A DNA stretch of 64,000 nt from Pirellulales bacterium. GTDB taxonomy: Bacteria > Planctomycetota > Planctomycetia > Pirellulales > JALHPA01. Where the stretch lies: NCBI GenBank assembly GCA_033762255.1, contig JANRLT010000067.1, forward strand, positions 1 through 64,000, written 5' to 3'. How positions within the stretch are numbered: the stretch's first letter is position 1; each line of letters starts with the position of its first letter. Positions 60,801 through 64,000 of this stretch are shown piece by piece. The notes beneath the pieces are model-generated. The model was given only the letters and a program-made list of their open reading frames with translations, did no database searches and had not been told where the DNA came from. The translations under genes and the position numbers were made by a program.

Positions 60801-62591
60801 CCAGTCCACCGTCGCCCAGGTATGCTTTTCGGTTCGTTCGCGGGCGGATAATTCCACCGCGCCCGTGGGGTGCTTGATCCACTCGACGCCTTTATTCGGT
60901 TCAAACTCCAACTTCCAATTCAATTGGTCGAGCCGCTTTAGTTCCTTGGTGACTGGGGGAGGTTGGTCCAAGCGGGCGATTTCCACTTGCCAGGGGTCCT
61001 TGTCCCGCGGCAGAACCGGCACCAGGCTGATTCCCTGAACCAAGGCCCGGCCATCCAGAATGATTTCCGGAGCAGTGGTAAAAGGAACCTGAAGCAGCGG
61101 GATGCCCATCCGGCTGAGGACGAGATGCTGGCCCGTCCAAAGGAGATCGATTCGCTGGGGCAGGTCGCCATTGTGCAAACGTAAATTTCGCTCGCCATCG
61201 GAGCCGGCAAATAAAAACTCAGCGGGGCGCGGTTCGTTGGCGGCTTTGCGCGTCGTGCGATACGCGACCCAGGTGTTGCGTTGATGTTCGTACAAGCGCA
61301 GGGTATAGCCCCGGTCCCCTTCCCATAAATGCAGGCAAAACCGGTTGTCGGTGTCGCTAAACGCCAAGCGGAGCGCTTGATTGGGTTGTAACTTGGCCCG
61401 CAGTCGCGCCGCTCCGTCATAAATGCAATAGTTGAATTGCCAGCGCTGGGTCATATCGATCCGAAAATCTTGGACCGGCTCGAGCCAGGATTCGAGATCG
61501 GATTTCCCCGGGGGCTTTCCCCAACTGGCTACCGGTTCGCAGGCACATTCCCACAGAGAACGCGGGGCGCGGTCTAAATGTGTAACTCTCGTCCAAGGCG
61601 GGCGGTTCTCTGGTCGAGAGGCGACGGTATTTGCCGCCGCGACAGGTTGCAAGGCCAGCGCGTCCAGATCGGGAAAAAGCTGTAATTCCGGCTGTTTCCG
61701 GCTGCGGGACTCCAGCCGGAGGGTGTTCTCGCCGGCGGTTAAGTTAATTTTTAGGCTAGGGGTCCAGCCTTCGGCGAAATCTCCGGAAAAGCCCGGCATC
61801 GTGGCACCGGCTAAATCGTTTTCGACTAACTTTTCATTCACCCAGAGCCGGAGCGGGGCGGGTTGCAAATTGCGATACCGCAATTGCAGGCGGTAGTCGC
61901 CGGCGACGGGGGCTTGGATCTTGTATTCAACGGTCGATTTATCACGTGTCGGACGCAAAAAAGAAGTATCACCTTCGTTGATGGGGGCCAAGCCCGTGGC
62001 GGCATGATATTTTTCCGCTTCGTACAACACCCAGCCATCCCGTTGGCGGGGGGGTTGGGCGCCGATTTGATTTTGGGCGGGGGGCATGGTCCCACCCGCG
62101 GTATCCGGCTGAGTCGCATGGGCCGGGTTATCTTGATGAGCGTTATTGTTGGCGGGGGGGGCTTGGCTAACAAGCGGGTTGGCCGGGGCTGGGTTAGCTT
62201 GATTATTGTTGGCAGGCGGGGGGGCCAGGGCCGGGTCTGCCGCGGGGGCGGTAACCGGTTGGACTTTCAGGGCTAAATCTGCCTCGGCCTGATCGAGCCA
62301 GACTTTGATCCAAATTCCACATAATAGCAACAAGGCCAACGCCATTCCCCACAACACCCAGGGATTGCCGCGGGGACTGGCACGGTTGGCCCGGGCCAGG
62401 ATTTGCTCTGGTCGCAGATCGATATACCCCAAAATCTGCGCTAGCGATTGGTCCATGCGCAACCGATCCCGCAAGACCGTCTGCAATTTGCCAGAACTGT
62501 CCAGGTGGCTGCGCAATTGGGCGATTTCGGCGGCGCTCAACTCCTGGGGCAGCTTATTTTCGAGCAACTCGATTAACTCGGCGTCGGTCAT
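57846..62591 (-). CDS. Giant membrane-anchored sensor-like protein with beta-propeller repeats, coupled to an ECF sigma factor
   Basis: A 1581-residue protein. The N-terminal 75 residues are cytoplasmic helices (LIELLENKLPQELSAAEIAQLRSHL) resembling the short anti-sigma region of planctomycete proteins; the zinc HxxxCxxC motif is absent. One membrane segment follows (VLWGMALALLLLCGIWIKVW). The rest is outside: a Pro/Asn-rich linker (110-180), a CBM-like beta domain (about 185-320), jelly-roll-like segments to about 740, helical repeats, and a PQQ-type beta-propeller at about 1240-1570 (QIYLCALSAQTGQVLRQTPLF, VEALDPDSGLLLWRIVLP). It overlaps the sigma factor gene by four bases, so it probably senses an outside signal and controls that sigma factor (inference). 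Confidence 0.82.
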   Translation of the reverse strand: MTDAELIELLENKLPQELSAAEIAQLRSHLDSSGKLQTVLRDRLRMDQSLAQILGYIDLRPEQILARANRASPRGNPWVLWGMALALLLLCGIWIKVWLDQAEADLALKVQPVTAPAADPALAPPPANNNQANPAPANPLVSQAPPANNNAHQDNPAHATQPDTAGGTMPPAQNQIGAQPPRQRDGWVLYEAEKYHAATGLAPINEGDTSFLRPTRDKSTVEYKIQAPVAGDYRLQLRYRNLQPAPLRLWVNEKLVENDLAGATMPGFSGDFAEGWTPSLKINLTAGENTLRLESRSRKQPELQLFPDLDALALQPVAAANTVASRPENRPPWTRVTHLDRAPRSLWECACEPVASWGKPPGKSDLESWLEPVQDFRIDMTQRWQFNYCIYDGAARLRAKLQPNQALRLAFSDTDNRFCLHLWEGDRGYTLRLYEHQRNTWVAYRTTRKAANEPRPAEFLFAGSDGERNLRLHNGDLPQRIDLLWTGQHLVLSRMGIPLLQVPFTTAPEIILDGRALVQGISLVPVLPRDKDPWQVEIARLDQPPPVTKELKRLDQLNWKLEFEPNKGVEWIKHPTGAVELSARERTEKHTWATVDWDMSVPAILEFDVETPQPGARLILATSDGQPKYGIGNFRDNHSQRQAWEFVSPYDNRYEVDHNVRDRVAASAGTRTWVRVLQSPGMLRMWLSQDGENWGSPFDPMQGTDGGCTRFGIMIPQSDRPRGIILHQVRIRAFPYLEKYALADRTKLQPLEDFKNVQNEAGWKELVQKTKPADLDEKTWQRACLVETVRLGKHREYANPQLLSLFADLYAELAQLPPGEQLDQQLLLLDTIAALAHTWMAVHDYPAEERFLPYYERITRQLALRGEPRAWSRVWPHYVMADFNTWDVRQRQWSSLYLQELLEAIYRVDLPASGVLLGAGRGLYPRLELLSWGDAWLASQLPPAQRRDDTHAPQNDLYRRVDLRHPYREEINKEGYNFIAELQSAIGSKAYRDACQLITNAHYDDKLGLLPSQRDPQLYYSVPVAVTVAVREDPELHRVLSSEFAPLGMLKYHQAEQAADPRAMLALTVQYGGTPAAAAAHHWLGDRELSGGDFAAAQAHYQAALGTSDGAAQSQLSAKIRYVAALAGERIGQAPAQAVQLADQLLPAADFEKLIQNLLDGQSAAPGAIHPAPLPVALPDCDQVEIKPIGSIEAAAGDNLHDFPAVMNDASDGERLFDWVPRIFHGLPAGNDVVLANRFQITAYEQPTGKMRWISENGNDRPRVHDWPLVPMRPVIQGDKIYVRRLRRTGPELACVKTDGQVQWQTHASLTPISDPLITPRGIQVLTIARGETESQIYLCALSAQTGQVLRQTPLFTVNPCWDDQHTAEWISTGERIYGVCTGFVFCLDWQGELRWVRKQLWLGQREKRDWGRQAMQSPYLCGGKLLIQQPGVPAVEALDPDSGLLLWRIVLPDVRAILGCVGDRLLIQDETGITAYTAAGGKYLWSLAIPQMLAGVQLSASGNCWFTRAVKEKDRNEKRVELVGFDPATGVIGKAISFPDYLHDKPNLGPIIFLGNNRWWAFGQGGDKEPRRTIYEIKPK

Positions 62592-63136
62592 TGCTGGTCA
62601 CTTTTTAATTTGCCACTGAGACACATTTTAAGGGCTTGCCGGGCGCGAAACATGAGCAATTTTACCGCCCCTTCGCTGCGGCGCAGTAAATTGCCAATTT
62701 CTAGCAGGCGTTTATGCTGGCGATAGTACAGGTTCAGCGCGTCCCGCGCGCTCGGTCCTAGGCCATCCAGGCATTCCGGCAAATGCTGGGTGTAATCGTC
62801 CATGATCCCCAGATCCTCCCCCACCCGCGTTTCCAAATCAAGGCACAATTCCGTCCAGGCGACTTCTTTGCGGCGCTGATAGCGGCGAATATGTTCCCGC
62901 AATAAATTACGGGCGATGCCATACAACCACGGACGGACCATGTGGGGAGAATCAAACTTGGCCCGGGCGGTATAACAGCGCAAAAAGACTTCTTGGGTTA
63001 GATCCTCGGCATCGGCCGGTTCCAAGAGCCTGGCCCGCAAAAAAGCGTAGACCGCCTGCTGATGTCGCTGGATCAGGGAGGCAAATGCGGCATTGTCCCC
63101 CCGCTGCGCTGCGATGACCAGTTCGTGATCTTGCAT
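62588..63136 (-). CDS. ECF-type RNA polymerase sigma factor
   Basis: A 182-residue factor. Region 2 covers about residues 8-80: AFASLIQRHQQAVYAFLRARL, DAEDLTQEVFLRCY and RPWLYGIARNLLREHIRRYQRRK. Region 4 covers about 125-175, with LGPSARDALNLYYRQHK and EIGNLLRRSEGAVKLLMFRARQALK. The stop overlaps the start of the giant sensor-like gene (ATGA), so the pair is co-translated. The sigma factor is probably held by that protein's cytoplasmic N-terminus (inference). Confidence 0.92.
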   Translation of the reverse strand: MQDHELVIAAQRGDNAAFASLIQRHQQAVYAFLRARLLEPADAEDLTQEVFLRCYTARAKFDSPHMVRPWLYGIARNLLREHIRRYQRRKEVAWTELCLDLETRVGEDLGIMDDYTQHLPECLDGLGPSARDALNLYYRQHKRLLEIGNLLRRSEGAVKLLMFRARQALKMCLSGKLKSDQQ

Positions 63137-63354
63137 GACAAAGCGTCGCAGGCGCGGGGGATGTGAAAGGAAAGGCGGGGCCGTTCACCGCAAAGGGTGA
63201 ACCGCAAATAAGTGGCAAACAGGCGCTTCATGGCATGCGGTTTTGCCAATACAGCGTATCTAGGCAGGTAACCTCATTTTTACCGACCTGCCCCGCGCAC
63301 GCAAGAAAAATTTTAACCGGGCGATTTTTCCATTTAAAAAAAATCTCCCTTGAT

Positions 63355-64000
63355 TTACAATTCCGGCAACATCTTGACGATTATTGGCCGCACCAATTTT
63401 TTATTATCTGATAACTTTTCATATTTTACGCGGCAAGTAAGTTTTGGTTCGAGCCATTTAACGCCACTCATGCTTAACGGCAAAAAAGGCTCGGGGCGCA
63501 AAATTTGCGGCATACGCTCGGTCAAAAAGCTGCTGGCTGCCGGGGGAATCCCCACGGAAATTGTCCCCACATAGGTCAGTTCTCCCTGCACATCCATGCC
63601 CAACACCAAGCCGTCAAAGCCGCTTTCTCCCGCGGGATAATAGCCCAAGATCACGCAATCAGCGGAAAAGGGACGGTTTTCGGCGGCGGCTTTTTGTTTG
63701 GCCCGCACCAGGGCATTATTGTTTAGTGCGGCGGCCGTATCGCCGATGTCCCCGCTGGCACGCTTTTTCTGGGCGGAGATAGCCTTGGAGAGGCTCCAAT
63801 CCGCTTGTTCCTCACCCCAATCGATACGCAGGGTCAGCCCCGCGAATGCCACGGCCGCCACGGCTAGCGACATTCCCCATAACCCCATTGCGGCGCAGTA
63901 CCAGCGGCGTGGCAATTCACGCAAGGTGTACGACCATATGGCAATCGGACGGGTAAAAAAGTCCAAGAGCGCGAAATTTCCGCCCCCCATTAATGCCCGA
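63355..64000 (-). CDS. Membrane protein with a DNA-ligase-type OB domain (5' end not in window)
   Basis: At least 211 residues from the ATG at 63990; the frame remains open to the window edge, so the true start may lie outside. A membrane segment is at about 35-55 (MGLWGMSLAVAAVAFAGLTL). After a polar linker the last 100 residues read like the C-terminal OB domain of ATP-dependent DNA ligases: DCVILGYYPAGESGFDGLVLG, then GELTYVGTISVGI and VKWLEPKLTCRVKYEKLSDNKKLVRPI. The nucleotidyl-transfer domain with KxDG is not present in the visible part. A ligase role is therefore unlikely; the domain may be reused for binding (inference). Confidence 0.65.
   Translation of the reverse strand, partial: RALMGGGNFALLDFFTRPIAIWSYTLRELPRRWYCAAMGLWGMSLAVAAVAFAGLTLRIDWGEEQADWSLSKAISAQKKRASGDIGDTAAALNNNALVRAKQKAAAENRPFSADCVILGYYPAGESGFDGLVLGMDVQGELTYVGTISVGIPPAASSFLTERMPQILRPEPFLPLSMSGVKWLEPKLTCRVKYEKLSDNKKLVRPIIVKMLPEL

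Noticed and set aside
57846-62591. PQQ-dependent dehydrogenase for the 1581-residue protein
   Set aside because: Only propeller-type repeats are present; I see no catalytic Asp/Cys-Cys signature or heme site, and the N-terminus is a membrane-anchored regulatory-like region.
1-64000. tRNA genes, prophage, integrase or insertion sequence
   Set aside because: No cloverleaf-type T-arm phrase with matching acceptor ends, and no transposase, integrase or phage protein motif was seen on either strand.

Overview
The window is a planctomycete chromosome segment, most like Pirellulales. Lineage markers are DUF1553/DUF1549 (PSCyt/PSD1) and DUF1501 proteins, PEP-CTERM and dockerin-like surface proteins, N-terminal 'LE.RELM'-type motifs on very large extracellular proteins, ECF sigma factors beside huge sensor-like proteins, an MfnB homologue, and a planctomycete/verrucomicrobial (PVM-type) bacterial microcompartment (BMC) locus. 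I found no tRNA, rRNA, CRISPR array, prophage or insertion sequence.

Layout. 1-1.4 kb: two PEP-CTERM/dockerin proteins. 1.4-3.6 kb: rpmI-rplT-pheS on the minus strand, with a candidate promoter and a structured leader. 3.6-13.4 kb: a membrane protein, an ECF sigma factor, a DUF485 + sodium/solute symporter pair, a Wzz-like chain-length protein, a CelD-like acyltransferase, small proteins and argG. 14-24 kb: a 1669-residue PD40/Ig/dockerin surface protein, a degenerate GH10-like protein and a secreted subtilase. 24.5-32 kb: a sugar-nucleotide epimerase, a TPR protein, small proteins, MfnB and RNase D. 32-37.7 kb: a DUF1553/DUF1501 pair. 37.7-40.3 kb: an LRR protein, a GNAT enzyme and PurN. 40.5-51.6 kb: the BMC locus. 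51.6-64 kb: a Gfo/Idh/MocA oxidoreductase, TolC, a VTC/DUF4956/HlyD-type group, a sigma factor overlapping a 1581-residue membrane sensor-like protein, and, at the edge, a membrane protein carrying what looks like a DNA-ligase OB domain.

The BMC locus is the functional centre. All its genes are on the plus strand: deoR regulator, pduL, two BMC-H shell genes, ackA, BMC-P, CoA-acylating aldehyde dehydrogenase, BMC-P, an RpiB-like luminal protein, BMC-P, class II aldolase, lactate/malate dehydrogenase, and a class I aldolase-fold protein. By analogy with characterised PVM compartments, fuculose- or rhamnulose-1-phosphate is cleaved to DHAP and lactaldehyde. The lactaldehyde is then converted inside the shell through an acyl-CoA and an acyl-phosphate, giving acid and ATP. 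The locus type is known. The less explained parts are two cargo or accessory proteins (46552-47226 and 50242-51555), G-poor leaders without Shine-Dalgarno sites before four genes, and palindromic repeats in the spacers.

A second theme is repeats: a composite palindromic element fills two convergent gene gaps (about 19.0-19.2 kb and 25.5-25.9 kb), and pieces of it recur near 35.8 and 47.3 kb. Gene calls rest on my reading of translated motifs. Promoters, terminators and leaders come from inspecting the bases and are weaker.
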